A DNA stretch of 17,142 bases from Chloroflexota bacterium. Its GTDB lineage: Bacteria > Chloroflexota > Ktedonobacteria > Ktedonobacterales > Ktedonobacteraceae. A program made the position numbers and the translations under genes. The stretch spans positions 1 through 17,142 of the forward strand of contig VBJK01000178.1 in assembly GCA_005879655.1 (NCBI GenBank). Reading direction: 5' to 3'. Numbering within the stretch: the stretch's first letter is position 1; every line of letters begins with the position of its first letter. Shown piece by piece: positions 7,526 through 15,350 of this stretch. Under the pieces are notes generated by a model that did not search any database, was not told the DNA's origin, and saw only the letters and a list, made by a program, of their open reading frames with translations.

Positions 7526-10030
7526 TTACTGTTGCAAGCCGCTCACCACGCGAGCATACTTCTCTGCAAGTGCCTGGGCCTGCTCATTGGAGACTGACTC
7601 GGCGAAGACATGGAAAAGTGGGCTGTCAGCATCAGGTAAGACCAGCACCCATTCTTTCCCAAGATCTATCTTAATACCGTCAATCGGTTTAGCACGGCGT
7701 TCGCGGTACTGCTCGCTGAGAATACGCATGACTTTGCCCTTATGTTCCCAGGGGCAAGTGACGTGCGTTGTGCTCATGTAATACGCGGGCAAATCATCCA
7801 CTACATCCGAAAGGCGCATATCAAAGGTTGCCAGTAACTCCAGTAACTTAGCAATGGCCAGCATACCATCAAAGGCGGGCTGAAGAGATGGCAGGACAAA
7901 ACCACCCCGCCCATCGCCAACCAGTACCACCCCTTCACGACCAGCTGCGGTCATTAAAGCATGTGGTAAGAGTTTCGTATACTGAATATAGCCGTCATAA
8001 CGTTTGGCAAGATGTTGAAGGACACTGGGAGCAGTAACAGGTGCGGCAACTGTGCCGCCACGATGCTGCCGCAGGAAGAGATTGGTCATCACTGCCAGCA
8101 TCTTCATACCATCCAGAATGCGTCCTCGATTATCAACGATCGTAATGCGCTCTCCGCCTGGATCGATGCGGATACCCATATCCGTATGCAACGCCGAAGT
8201 AATCGTAGACAGACGCTGCATATCTTTCCCCAATTCGTCTAATGTACGTGAGGGCGTCACCTCATCCGTACTGGCATTTAAGACGATCACTTCACAGCCT
8301 AGCCGTTCCAAAATGTTTGGAAGCACTTGAGAAGTACTGCCATGCGCGTAATCAACGACTAGCTGGAACTTGCGAGGGCGAATAACCTCTTCATTGACAA
8401 CCTTATTAAAGCCCTCCATATAGCGCGCGAGCACATCAGAGTTACCTAATACCTTAATTACTCCGATGTCATTGAGATAGACGCGACGAAAATCTTCGCG
8501 GAAGAAGAGATTCTCGATCTTGCGCTCGGTTGTCTTGTTAATATCCAGTCCAGATTGATCAAAGAACTTGATGTCAACCACACGCTGATCATAAGGCGAG
8601 ATGCACACATGCACGCCACCAACGGCTTCTGTGTTGCGAATGAAGTAGCGTACAACAGGAATGGGAACCTGGCTAGTGTCATGAACATTGATGCCAGCTG
8701 ATGGTAAGCCCGCATTGATACCACGCTTAATCATGCGCGAAGTGCGATGAGAATCGCGGTTAAGAGCAACAACAGAGCCACGCGCCAGAATCGCCCCATA
8801 AGCGGCTCCTAGTTTCGTCGCAAATTCGGGCGTGAGATCAACATTGACCAGACCAGTCACACCATGGCGGCTAAAGAGCGCACGTCGAGCGTGTGAACCC
8901 CAGATAATGCTCGTATTGACAACGGCACCAGCTTCAATCTCCTTATCCGGCCAGATTTTAACATTGGGCTGGATAATCGCTCCATCCTGCACAATAGAGT
9001 TGTCGCCAATCACCGAACCCTCGAACATCACCGCCTTGCTCTTAATGCTGGTAGAAGAACCAACAATGGCACCACGCAGTTCAGAGCGTTCTCCAACATA
9101 AGAGCTATTCCAGACAATGCTGCGATCCACCTGTGCACGCTCATCAACGACCGTGTAATGGCCAATCGTGCTAGGACCATGAATGATCGCGCCAGCACGC
9201 ACCTTACAGTCATGAGCAAGAAAGAGCTGGCCGTAGAGTTGAGCCTCTTCAGCAATCTCAACCCCTTCCCCACACCAGATATTGCCACCAATATTTTGGG
9301 CGGGGATTTCAACGTCCACCAATCCTTGTAGCACATCGGCAGTGGCACGCATGTACTCGCTCAGATTACCGACATCGCACCAGTAACCACGTGGGGCAAT
9401 ATAGCCATAGATGGGATCGCCCTTCTTCAGCATCATCGGGAAGAGTTCCTGGCTGAAGTCAAACTGCTTATTGCGCTCAAAGTACGAGAAAATCTTGGGG
9501 TCAAGCACATAGATGCCGGTATTAATCGTATCACTGAACACCTCGCCCCAGCTTGGTTTCTCCAGGAATTGCACAATATGCCCATCCTCATTGGTAATGA
9601 TGACACCATATTCCAGAGGATTATGCACATGCGCCAGCAGAAGTGTCGCAAGGGATTTCTTGTCTTGATGATATTTGATTAATTCAGCGAGATTATAATC
9701 GGTGAGAGCATCACCGCTGATAACAAGAAATGGCTCGGTGCCCAAGTGCTCTTCAGCATTCTTGACGCTACCAGCTGTCCCTAACGGTACATCTTCCCGT
9801 GAGTAGATAATATGCATCCCAAATTGAGAGCCATTACCAAAGTAATCTTCTATATTGCTCGCCAGGTATTGAACCGTAACGACGACCTCAGTGATACCAT
9901 GACGCTTCAACAAATTAAGAATATGTTCCATTACAGGCTTGCCAGCAATGGGGACCATTGGCTTAGGACGGCGAATCGTCAAAGGTCGTAGCCTCGATCC
10001 TTCCCCTCCGGCCATAACAACCGCTTTCAT
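7526..10030 (-). CDS. Sugar-1-phosphate nucleotidyltransferase (mannose-1-P guanylyltransferase-like) fused to a degenerate phosphomannomutase-like domain
   Basis: The protein has 834 residues and three parts. Residues 1-235 form a nucleotidyltransferase: [11 protein letters not shown] at 8-18, [14 protein letters not shown] with D108, FLEKP (155-159) and YWCDVG with D219. Residues about 245-380 form a left-handed beta-helix of hexapeptide repeats. Residues about 395-834 form a phosphohexomutase-like region. In that region the usual TASHNP, DGDxDR, substrate and phosphate loops are replaced by ISPYD (477-481), DPGGER (623-628), GDGRGG and [11 protein letters not shown], so mutase activity is doubtful. 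The N-terminal domain should make GDP-mannose or a similar activated sugar for exopolysaccharide or cell-wall glycans. ATG 10030 was chosen because GGGAGG (10045-10040) lies 9 nt upstream; an extension to 10081 looks unrelated to the family. Confidence 0.9.
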   Translation of the reverse strand: MKAVVMAGGEGSRLRPLTIRRPKPMVPIAGKPVMEHILNLLKRHGITEVVVTVQYLASNIEDYFGNGSQFGMHIIYSREDVPLGTAGSVKNAEEHLGTEPFLVISGDALTDYNLAELIKYHQDKKSLATLLLAHVHNPLEYGVIITNEDGHIVQFLEKPSWGEVFSDTINTGIYVLDPKIFSYFERNKQFDFSQELFPMMLKKGDPIYGYIAPRGYWCDVGNLSEYMRATADVLQGLVDVEIPAQNIGGNIWCGEGVEIAEEAQLYGQLFLAHDCKVRAGAIIHGPSTIGHYTVVDERAQVDRSIVWNSSYVGERSELRGAIVGSSTSIKSKAVMFEGSVIGDNSIVQDGAIIQPNVKIWPDKEIEAGAVVNTSIIWGSHARRALFSRHGVTGLVNVDLTPEFATKLGAAYGAILARGSVVALNRDSHRTSRMIKRGINAGLPSAGINVHDTSQVPIPVVRYFIRNTEAVGGVHVCISPYDQRVVDIKFFDQSGLDINKTTERKIENLFFREDFRRVYLNDIGVIKVLGNSDVLARYMEGFNKVVNEEVIRPRKFQLVVDYAHGSTSQVLPNILERLGCEVIVLNASTDEVTPSRTLDELGKDMQRLSTITSALHTDMGIRIDPGGERITIVDNRGRILDGMKMLAVMTNLFLRQHRGGTVAAPVTAPSVLQHLAKRYDGYIQYTKLLPHALMTAAGREGVVLVGDGRGGFVLPSLQPAFDGMLAIAKLLELLATFDMRLSDVVDDLPAYYMSTTHVTCPWEHKGKVMRILSEQYRERRAKPIDGIKIDLGKEWVLVLPDADSPLFHVFAESVSNEQAQALAEKYARVVSGLQQ

Positions 10031-10095
10031 AGAGGCTTGCCTCCCTTGCACAAAAGCAGCCCACGAGGCTGCACAGTTCAATCAAAGCAAATATG

Positions 10096-10126
10096 TGGGA
10101 CGGCGTAGCAATGCCACGCCGTCCCA
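10096..10126. repeat. 11-bp hairpin upstream of the nucleotidyltransferase
   Basis: TGGGACGGCGT (10096-10106) pairs perfectly with ACGCCGTCCCA (10116-10126) across a 9-nt loop. It is 66 nt upstream of the minus-strand gene start. There is no T-tract on either side, so it may be a leader hairpin or a short palindromic repeat. Confidence 0.7.
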
Positions 10127-10215
10127 TCTGCTCCGCTATTCTTAGTGTACAACATCACCAAAGCGTGCTGCAAGGTTCGTTTTGCTGTTTCTACCAATCG
10201 CTTAAGCGCCCATGT

Positions 10216-10671
10216 TCAACAAGCCAACGAATAAAACGATGATGATTCGTTTCCTTGATTGCACGCCGCTCCCACAGTAAAGCCCTCATCCAGGAGGGCA
10301 TCGATAAGCAAATCCACATATGTCTGCTGCATATGGAGGTCCTCCTTTTTCTCTTCTGAATTAAGAATACAAGCAGATGAATCCACTTCACTTCCACTCC
10401 CCACGTACTTTATGCTCCAGTTAGCATTCGTCTCCATCACACAAACTCCATTGTGGAGGCCCGTCTCGTGAATGAGCCAAGGGTCATTAGCTGACCTGCG
10501 ATCCCAAACAAAGAAAGGCACGACACGTTGAGCCTCTGCGGCTAACTTCGTGACTAACAGATGGACGAATATACAATGCGGGACATAAGAGTAGAGGGAA
10601 GGGGTAAAGAGTGCCAGGAATTGTTCCACACTACCCTCTTGAATGCTACTAAACATAATATAGCACATCAT
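10216..10671 (-). CDS. Doubtful hypothetical ORF; a 38-codon internal start at 10332 is more plausible
   Basis: I do not recognise this product. The long reading (151 codons from 10671) has irregular composition and no visible domain or good RBS. Inside it, ATG 10332 is preceded by an excellent AAGGAGG (10347-10341) and gives MQQTYVDLLIDALLDEGFTV, amphipathic helical sequence, then a less protein-like tail to the stop at 10216. In the neighbouring frame the same DNA reads AIKETNHHRFIRWLVEHG to a stop at 10191, which looks more natural. The original small gene may therefore have spanned 10191-10332 and suffered a one-base indel near 10275. The wider 10127-10884 stretch holds no other recognisable gene. 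Confidence 0.25.
   Translation of the reverse strand: MMCYIMFSSIQEGSVEQFLALFTPSLYSYVPHCIFVHLLVTKLAAEAQRVVPFFVWDRRSANDPWLIHETGLHNGVCVMETNANWSIKYVGSGSEVDSSACILNSEEKKEDLHMQQTYVDLLIDALLDEGFTVGAACNQGNESSSFYSLAC
10335..10347 (-). promoter_or_regulatory. Strong, palindromic ribosome binding site
   Basis: On the minus strand AAGGAGG is followed directly by ACCTCC before the ATG at 10332. The SD therefore carries its own complement next to it (GGAGG-A-CCTCC). The strength of this site is the main reason to favour the internal 10332 start over 10671. Confidence 0.5.
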
Positions 10672-10702
10672 AGCGTGCTAGTGCTAGTGATTATCCTTTT
10701 GG

Positions 10703-10726
10703 CTCTCTAGCCGCCTGAGAGGCTAG
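10703..10726. repeat. Short inverted repeat downstream of the DUF433 gene
   Basis: CTAGCC (10707-10712) and GGCTAG (10721-10726) are inverted; an alternative pairing is CTCTC/GAGAG. On the minus strand it follows the DUF433 gene and the small ORF. It is weak as a terminator because no U-run follows it on that strand. Confidence 0.25.
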
Positions 10727-10793
10727 TTTGTGCATCCATCTTCACAGCTTTTTGACACGTTGTATTGTCGTAAGTTTTTCTTTGTTGGCGCTG

Positions 10794-10904
10794 CTATTGT
10801 ATTTTGCGGCTTATTTGTTGTTGCCATTGTAACCATTGGGCAAGTAAGTCGGTGAGGTCGTCGGGCGAGCACAGTTCGTAGCAGCTAGCTCCCCCAAGTT
10901 TCAT
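10794..10904 (-). CDS. Possible 36-residue ORF overlapping the end of the DUF433 gene
   Basis: ATG 10904 lies inside the last codons of the DUF433 gene and opens a frame of 36 residues containing LCSPDDLTDLLAQWLQWQQQ, which reads like a genuine amphipathic helix. The 20-nt overlap with the DUF433 stop would permit translational coupling; no independent SD is visible. I do not recognise the family. It could instead be the remnant C-terminus of a degraded gene. DUF433 proteins are often followed by a PIN-like toxin partner, but this peptide is too short and has no PIN residues. Confidence 0.3.
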   Translation of the reverse strand: MKLGGASCYELCSPDDLTDLLAQWLQWQQQISRKIQ

Positions 10905-11136
10905 TATGAATAGAGTGCTTAATCTCTTCCTCATGATCATAATAGTAACTAATCGCATCATAAACCTGGGCGAGCGTCAAACGCTGGCTATTAGCGATGA
11001 CTTCAGGATCTTGACCACCTTCAAATAAGAGAATAATATGGCGAACGCCTGTTCTCGTACCCTCAACGATAGGTTCTCCACCATAAATGGCTGAATCGCG
11101 TACAATATAGGGATGGGCAGTCCGTTCAATACTCAT
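10885..11136 (-). CDS. DUF433 family protein (putative antitoxin-like HTH)
   Basis: This 83-residue protein is close to full family length. It carries the DUF433 signature: IVRDSAIYGGEPIVEGTRTGVRHI (residues 11-34), an ExIANSQRLTLAQVYDAISYYYDHEEEI helix pair, and an acidic end. DUF433 proteins are small HTH-like proteins, commonly the antitoxin of a pair with a DUF5615 PIN-like nuclease. No such partner follows here; only a 36-codon ORF overlaps its end, so this is an orphan copy or a decayed pair. ATG 11136 was chosen because GGAGGG lies 5 nt upstream; the upstream extension to 11193 is Arg-rich and non-homologous. Confidence 0.85.
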   Translation of the reverse strand: MSIERTAHPYIVRDSAIYGGEPIVEGTRTGVRHIILLFEGGQDPEVIANSQRLTLAQVYDAISYYYDHEEEIKHSIHNETWGS

Positions 11137-11273
11137 CAAAACCCTCCGCTTGCGGACCCTTGTCCGATGCCGACAGAGGGAGGAAGCAAGCATTCCTTTT
11201 ACACGCCTCTAGCCTTTCAGCTAGCGGGTTCTTGACATTGACAACATGGAATAAAATGAGGCATACCACATAC

Positions 11274-11302
11274 ATTATAGGCGATATAGACAAGGCAATG
11301 AA
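11274..11302 (-). promoter_or_regulatory. Possible DUF433 gene promoter
   Basis: A perfect TATAAT lies on the minus strand at 11279-11274, with only a weak -35 (TTCATT, about 11302-11297). It would give a leader of about 130 nt. Other than this I see nothing coding between 11137 and 11418. Confidence 0.3.
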
Positions 11303-11418
11303 AGTTTTATTAGGAATTCACACGATATTCACAAAGCAGATTGCTTGCTCATGCGGCTTTTGAAGCTGTCTCAAGCCCATTGAAAAATTCTGCACATGAG
11401 TGAGTTTTCAGGAAAAGC

Positions 11419-11448
11419 TTGACAACTGTTAAAATCCTCTGGTACAAT
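11419..11448 (+). promoter_or_regulatory. Strong sigma70-type promoter of an orphan short transcript
   Basis: A perfect TTGACA (11419-11424), an 18-nt spacer and TACAAT (11443-11448) preceded by TG at 11440-11441 (extended -10) make this the best promoter in the window. Transcription should begin near 11455, immediately before a full-length Shine-Dalgarno sequence. Confidence 0.75.
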
Positions 11449-11475
11449 ACCCACATTGAAAGGAGGTGGTGTGTT

Positions 11476-11550
11476 ATGGATCAGTGGAGTCGCTGCACAG
11501 GCAGCGGAGTGGATTCTCACACCTTCCAGAACAAAGGGAATGGGTTTTAG
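11476..11550 (+). CDS. 24-residue leader-type peptide
   Basis: AAAGGAGGTG (11459-11468) is complementary to essentially the whole anti-SD of 16S rRNA and lies 7 nt before ATG 11476. The ORF encodes MDQWSRCTGSGVDSHTFQNK plus GNGF and a stop. I do not recognise it. Such an SD so close to the predicted start site implies strong translation, either of a regulatory leader peptide or of a small functional protein. The other two frames are also open for some distance, so a frameshifted longer product cannot be excluded. Confidence 0.4.
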   Translation: MDQWSRCTGSGVDSHTFQNKGNGF

Positions 11551-11655
11551 CAACCCTCTATCGTCTTCAGCTGGAGCTTGGTGAGGTTGAAACGACCATT
11601 AATCCGGTAGGTTGTGTAATTCAGCCTGCCTGTGCGGCACCCCCAGGGCCAAGGC

Positions 11656-11688
11656 AAACAGAGAGCATTATCCTGCTCTGTTTTTATA
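11656..11688 (+). terminator. Intrinsic terminator of the orphan transcript
   Basis: AAACAGA and GCA (11656-11667, with a 2-nt GA bulge) pair with TGCTCTGTTT (11674-11683) over a 6-nt loop, and the stem runs into TTTTTATAT. This ends the unit started at 11443, giving an RNA of about 230 nt and separating it from birA. Confidence 0.7.
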
Positions 11689-11723
11689 TCTCTATCCTTC
11701 TCATCAACACTCAATAACACCTC

Positions 11724-11778
11724 AACCCGTCTATGCGGGTAGGCGTAGAAAACATATATCACTATGGCATAGCGGGTT
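11724..11778 (+). promoter_or_regulatory. Mutually exclusive pairings upstream of birA
   Basis: ACCCG at 11725-11729 can pair locally with CGGGT (11736-11740). Alternatively the longer AACCCG-T-CTATG (11724-11735) can pair with CATAGCGGGTT (11768-11778). The two structures exclude each other. No T-run or SD is obviously sequestered, so a regulatory role is only a possibility. Confidence 0.3.
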
Positions 11779-11843
11779 CGCGCTTCCTGAAACACCAGAT
11801 TTATGCAAGAGTAACAACAAAAGATAGACAGAAGTGGTAGAGC

Positions 11844-12746
11844 TTGAAGGAACTAGATACCACCGCATCCAGAAGGTTGGACATTGCGGCGTTAAGAGAC
11901 CAGCTAGATACGCGCGTTTTTGGCGTTGGCGATCATCTGGTATATATGCCCAGAGTTGACTCAACAAATATAGTAGCAATGCGCTTGGCTCAGCAGGGTG
12001 CAGAGGAAGGAACAGTGGTCACTACTGATAACCAAACTGCCGGTAAAGGGCGTTTGGGGCGGCCATGGCTAGATAGAGAGGGCCATCATGCTCTTTCCTC
12101 TATGATATTGCGTCCATCCTTTGAACTATATTTGCTTGTCATGATGGCGGCACTCAGTGTCGTTGAGGCCATTGAGGAAACGTGTGGGATCGATGCCACG
12201 ATTAAATGGCCGAATGATGTGCTCATCGGGAACCGTAAGGTGGCTGGTATTTTAATCGAAACCAGTTACGATCGTTCGAGACAGCTCGTTGCTATTCTGG
12301 GCATTGGGGTCAACGTCAATGGTCGTATGCCACAACAAGCTGAACCTGTGAGGCAACACATTGTTGGGCACCAGGCAGGACCACCCGTGACTGCCTTGGC
12401 GCAATTACCTGCTGCGACAACCTTGGAAACCGAGTGCGGTCATTTAGTGAGTCGCGAAATCTTTATTGCTCGCTTGTTGCGATATGTAGAGCGCTATTAT
12501 CTCGCATTGCAACAGGAAGCAGATGATCCAGTAGCAGTAGTCTATGGGTCTACCTCTCAGTTGGTACGAGAGCAATGGCGCAATAGACTTTCGACGCTTG
12601 GACGTTCCATTGAGGTACGTCAGGGTGATACTCTTCTCAGCGGTGTTGCTGAGGACGTAAATGATAATGGCGAATTACTCCTTCGCTGTTATTCTGGTTC
12701 ATTGTTCACTATTACTTGGGGCGATATTGGCTATCCCCCAGCGTAG
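11844..12746 (+). CDS. birA: Biotin--[acetyl-CoA-carboxylase] ligase
   Basis: This 300-residue protein has the catalytic and C-terminal domains of BirA and no N-terminal winged HTH, so it is a group I ligase that should not repress biotin genes. Motifs: DSTN (39-42), biotinyl-AMP loop QTAGKGRLGRPW (64-75; GRGRxG in E. coli), catalytic K121 in KWPND, KVAGILIE (132-139) and GIGVNVN. A C-terminal SH3-like domain follows (about 250-300, LGRSIEVRQGDTLLSGVAEDV). It attaches biotin to the carboxyl-carrier protein in the cytoplasm. The start is TTG 11844 with only a weak purine stretch upstream; this is the least certain part, since no later start preserves the N-terminal homology. It is followed after 65 nt by greA on the same strand. 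Confidence 0.9.
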   Translation: MKELDTTASRRLDIAALRDQLDTRVFGVGDHLVYMPRVDSTNIVAMRLAQQGAEEGTVVTTDNQTAGKGRLGRPWLDREGHHALSSMILRPSFELYLLVMMAALSVVEAIEETCGIDATIKWPNDVLIGNRKVAGILIETSYDRSRQLVAILGIGVNVNGRMPQQAEPVRQHIVGHQAGPPVTALAQLPAATTLETECGHLVSREIFIARLLRYVERYYLALQQEADDPVAVVYGSTSQLVREQWRNRLSTLGRSIEVRQGDTLLSGVAEDVNDNGELLLRCYSGSLFTITWGDIGYPPA

Positions 12747-12764
12747 TCGCACAACTAATATACG

Positions 12765-12789
12765 ATGGCAGGTTCCGATATCCTGCCAT
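12765..12789 (+). repeat. 8-bp hairpin between birA and greA
   Basis: ATGGCAGG (12765-12772) and CCTGCCAT (12782-12789) are perfectly complementary with a 9-nt loop, ending 22 nt before the greA ATG. There is no T-tract. It may attenuate read-through from birA or stabilise a processed greA message. Confidence 0.6.
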
Positions 12790-12811
12790 GCACAAATGAG
12801 GGGAACTGAAG

Positions 12812-13276
12812 ATGGAGACACAGGATGTATTCCTAACTAATGACGGACGACAGCGTGCGCTCAGCCAGCTAGAATTTCTACGTACAGCTGGACGAGCAAA
12901 GGTCGCTCAATATCTTCATGATGCTAAGGAAGCTGGCGATGTTATAGACAACGCAGCATACGAAGATGCGAAGAATGAGCAGGCTCGTTTGGAAGGGCGC
13001 ATTATTGAGCTAGAGCAACTGCTTGCCAAAGCTAAGTTGATCGAGCAGAGGCGCACCGATTTTGTCTCTCTCGGTTCTATCGTTCATCTGCGTACCGCTG
13101 ATGATCGAGAATATCGTTATACATTGGTGGGGGCCTTCGAGGCGAATCCGAGCGCTGGGCGTATTTCTAACGAGTCGCCAGTGGGCAGAGCGCTGTTGGG
13201 CCATAAACCGGGCGATTGTGTGTTTGTATCAACACCCGGCGGTGTGAAGGAGTATACTATTCTTGGGATTGAGTAA
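12812..13276 (+). CDS. greA: Transcription elongation factor GreA
   Basis: The protein is 154 residues, close to GreA length (158 in E. coli). The N-terminal coiled-coil carries the tip motif GDVIDNAAYEDAKNEQ (42-57), with D43 and D46 in place of E. coli D41 and E44; these acidic residues reach the RNA polymerase active site through the secondary channel and stimulate transcript cleavage. The C-terminal FKBP-like domain ends with SPVGRALLGHKPGDCV and TPGGVKEYTILGIE, both characteristic. A GAGGGG site 8 nt before ATG supports the start. It lies between birA and lysS; a greA-lysS order is common in bacteria, though here a 30-bp-stem palindrome separates them. Confidence 0.95.
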   Translation: METQDVFLTNDGRQRALSQLEFLRTAGRAKVAQYLHDAKEAGDVIDNAAYEDAKNEQARLEGRIIELEQLLAKAKLIEQRRTDFVSLGSIVHLRTADDREYRYTLVGAFEANPSAGRISNESPVGRALLGHKPGDCVFVSTPGGVKEYTILGIE

Positions 13277-13290
13277 CTAGCTCTCCCATC

Positions 13291-13359
13291 CCATACACAG
13301 TCACAAACGACCTGTAACACACCTCAATGGTGTTACAGGTCGTTTGTGACTGTGTATGG
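13291..13359. repeat. Palindromic element with 30-bp perfect arms and 9-nt loop
   Basis: Positions 13291-13320 are exactly complementary to 13330-13359. It starts 14 nt after the greA stop. No U-tract follows on either strand, so although it would form a very stable hairpin in greA mRNA (3' end protection or rho-independent stalling), it is not a textbook terminator. The arms share no obvious sequence with the 6131 or 7358 palindromes. Confidence 0.95.
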
Positions 13360-13418
13360 TCACTGTGATGAAAAACAGAGGAATAGACCTGTGAAATCTA
13401 TCCAGTAGACCAAAACAA

Positions 13419-13427
13419 TGTTACAAT
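13419..13427 (+). promoter_or_regulatory. Candidate lysS promoter (extended -10)
   Basis: TG-T-TACAAT at 13419-13427 is an extended -10 with a poor -35. It would give a leader of about 115 nt. A second TATAAT at 13518-13523 lies closer to the gene and is an alternative. Confidence 0.4.
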
Positions 13428-13548
13428 GGTCTGCAAGGTGCCAGGTACAAGTCAATATGTGCAATCTATTCAGCAGCATGGGCAGACTGCTCCATGTGGT
13501 ATTGTCATGCTGCCAGCTATAATTTGTCGAAGGGAAAAGAAAAAGAGC

Positions 13549-15039
13549 ATGCCAGATGAAAGGGAGATACGCTTACAGCGCCTCCATGCTTTACGAGAAC
13601 AGGGCATTAATCCTTATCCGAATAATGTAGAACGTACACATAGTATCGCGGATGTCCTTGCGCACTTCGCTGAGTTTATGGGGCCAGAAGGCTCTTATAC
13701 GCTCGTTGGACGCATTCGCTTGCTACGCGATATGGGCAAAGCTGCCTTCGCTAAGATCGAAGATGGCACTGCTAGCATCCAGGTCTACTTCCGCGTGAAC
13801 GATCTTGGGGCCGAAGCTTACCGCACTGTTAAGCTCCTCGATCTGGGCGATTTCGTTGAAGTGAGTGGTTTCCTGTTTGTGACACGAACTGGTGAACGAA
13901 CACTTCATGTCCGTCGCTATCGCATTATCTCTAAGGGTCTACGTCCTCTGCCAGAGAAGTATCATGGCCTGGAGGACAAGGAGATACGCCAACGCAAGCG
14001 CTATCTCGACTTAATTGCCAATGGCGATGAGGTGAAACAGGTCTTTGTTATCCGCAGCCGCGTCATTACGGCTATGCGTCGTTTTTTAGACGATCACGGT
14101 TTCTATGAATTTGAAACGCCTATTCTACAACCCTTGTATGGTGGAGCAACCGCTCGCCCCTTTGTTACTCATCACAATGCTTTAGATCGTGACTTATATC
14201 TGCGCATTGCTGTAGAGCTTTATCTCAAGCGTCTCATTGTAGGTGGGTTTGAATGCGTCTATGAAATTGGGCGAAATTTCCGCAATGAAGGTATTGATCG
14301 CAGCCACAATCCTGAATTTACGATGCTCGAATGGTATCAGGCTTATGCAGATTATAATGATATGATGAAACTTGTTGAAGAGATGGTTGCTTTCATTGCT
14401 CAAGAGGTCAAGGGATCGATGCACATTGTCTATCAGGGGGCAGAGATCGATCTCACGCCACCCTGGCCGCGCATTCCCTTATTAGATGCTATTGCGGAAC
14501 ATACGGGCATCGATGTGAATCAGTTTCCTGATAAGGAGAGCCTTGCAGCTGAGATGCAAGCCAGGGGTTATGAAGCCGATCCCAAGCTGGGGCGTGGCCG
14601 TCTGATTGACGATCTGAAGAGCGCGATGATCCGTAAGGGAACACCTGCCTTGCGTCAAGCGTTCTTCTTAATCGACTATCCGCTGGATGTTTCTCCGCTC
14701 ACCAAGCAACACCGTGAGATCCCCGGCCTGGTTGAGCGCTTCCAGCCATTTCTGGGCGGTCTGGAGTGTGGTAACGCTTATACCGAGTTGAACGATCCAT
14801 TGGATCAGCGTACACGTTTTGAGGACCAGATGCGCCAACGTGCTCAGGGTGATGACGAAGCTCAGGTCCTCGATGAAGATTTCCTGGAGGCGCTAGAGAT
14901 TGGTATGCCTCCTACGGGTGGTGTTGGCATTGGCGTTGACCGCTTGGTGATGTTGATGGCAGATCAAGAGTCGATCCGCGATGTGATTCTCTTTCCCACG
15001 ATGCGCAAAACTGTGGAGGATAAAGAGCAAGAGCTGTAA
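13549..15039 (+). CDS. lysS: Lysyl-tRNA synthetase, class II
   Basis: This 496-residue protein has the usual bacterial LysRS length. The N-terminal OB-fold (about 50-125, YTLVGRIRLLRDMGKAAFAKI) binds the tRNA anticodon. The catalytic domain has GGATARPF (198-205), motif 2 FRNEGIDRSHNPEFTMLEWYQ (244-264), YTELNDP (411-417) and motif 3 GVGIGVDRLVML (458-469). It charges tRNA-Lys in the cytoplasm. I chose ATG 13549 because homology begins with MPDEREIRLQRLHALREQGI; the 41-codon extension to 13426 is not synthetase-like and overlaps the putative promoter. A purine-rich AAGGGAAAAGAAAAAGAG precedes the start but has no tightly spaced SD. An intrinsic terminator follows about 95 nt after the stop. 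Confidence 0.97.
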   Translation: MPDEREIRLQRLHALREQGINPYPNNVERTHSIADVLAHFAEFMGPEGSYTLVGRIRLLRDMGKAAFAKIEDGTASIQVYFRVNDLGAEAYRTVKLLDLGDFVEVSGFLFVTRTGERTLHVRRYRIISKGLRPLPEKYHGLEDKEIRQRKRYLDLIANGDEVKQVFVIRSRVITAMRRFLDDHGFYEFETPILQPLYGGATARPFVTHHNALDRDLYLRIAVELYLKRLIVGGFECVYEIGRNFRNEGIDRSHNPEFTMLEWYQAYADYNDMMKLVEEMVAFIAQEVKGSMHIVYQGAEIDLTPPWPRIPLLDAIAEHTGIDVNQFPDKESLAAEMQARGYEADPKLGRGRLIDDLKSAMIRKGTPALRQAFFLIDYPLDVSPLTKQHREIPGLVERFQPFLGGLECGNAYTELNDPLDQRTRFEDQMRQRAQGDDEAQVLDEDFLEALEIGMPPTGGVGIGVDRLVMLMADQESIRDVILFPTMRKTVEDKEQEL

Positions 15040-15134
15040 ATCGGCTACGGCCTTCGTTCAGCTGTTGTCGCTGTTGGGTGGAATGAGTGTGTTAATGGAT
15101 GAGGGATATTCGCTGTCTGCTCGTTTGCTGGAGT

Positions 15135-15162
15135 AAAAAGCCACAAAGTCCTGTGGCTTTTT
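15135..15162 (+). terminator. Bidirectional intrinsic terminator after lysS
   Basis: AAAAAGCCACA (15135-15145) pairs with TGTGGCTTTTT (15152-15162) over a 6-nt loop. The A-run on one side and T-run on the other let it work in both directions. The remainder of the 15040-15350 gap shows only a hydrophobic frame that I do not accept as a gene. Confidence 0.85.
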
Positions 15163-15350
15163 GCTGTTTTGCTGGCGGTTTGATTGCTTGTTGTGCTGCT
15201 GTGTTAGTATTGTGGTTGTGTTATGCTCTCTTGATTGAATTATCATCCTCAACATTTGGTATCGTCCTTTCGCTACTTTTAGGCAAGAAACGACGATACT
15301 GATGAGCTATTGTGAATAAATACTGATGATATGTGGAGGCGATGACAAAT

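Noticed and set aside
10031..10081. 17-residue N-terminal extension of the nucleotidyltransferase
   Set aside because: The family begins at [18 protein letters not shown] and GGGAGG is correctly spaced only for ATG 10030.
11466..11717. 83-codon GTG frame across the orphan unit
   Set aside because: Its GTG lies inside the Shine-Dalgarno sequence and the frame reads straight through the terminator hairpin; kept only as a note on a possible frameshift product.
13291..13359. Simple rho-independent terminator of greA
   Set aside because: The stem is far longer than needed and no T-run follows; listed as a palindromic element instead.
13426..13548. Upstream extension of lysS
   Set aside because: The extra 41 residues are not synthetase-like and overlap a promoter candidate; homology starts at 13549.
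15099..15302. Hydrophobic 67-codon plus-strand frame after lysS
   Set aside because: It contains the intrinsic terminator within its sequence, has no SD and has biased Leu/Cys/Ala composition of chance origin.
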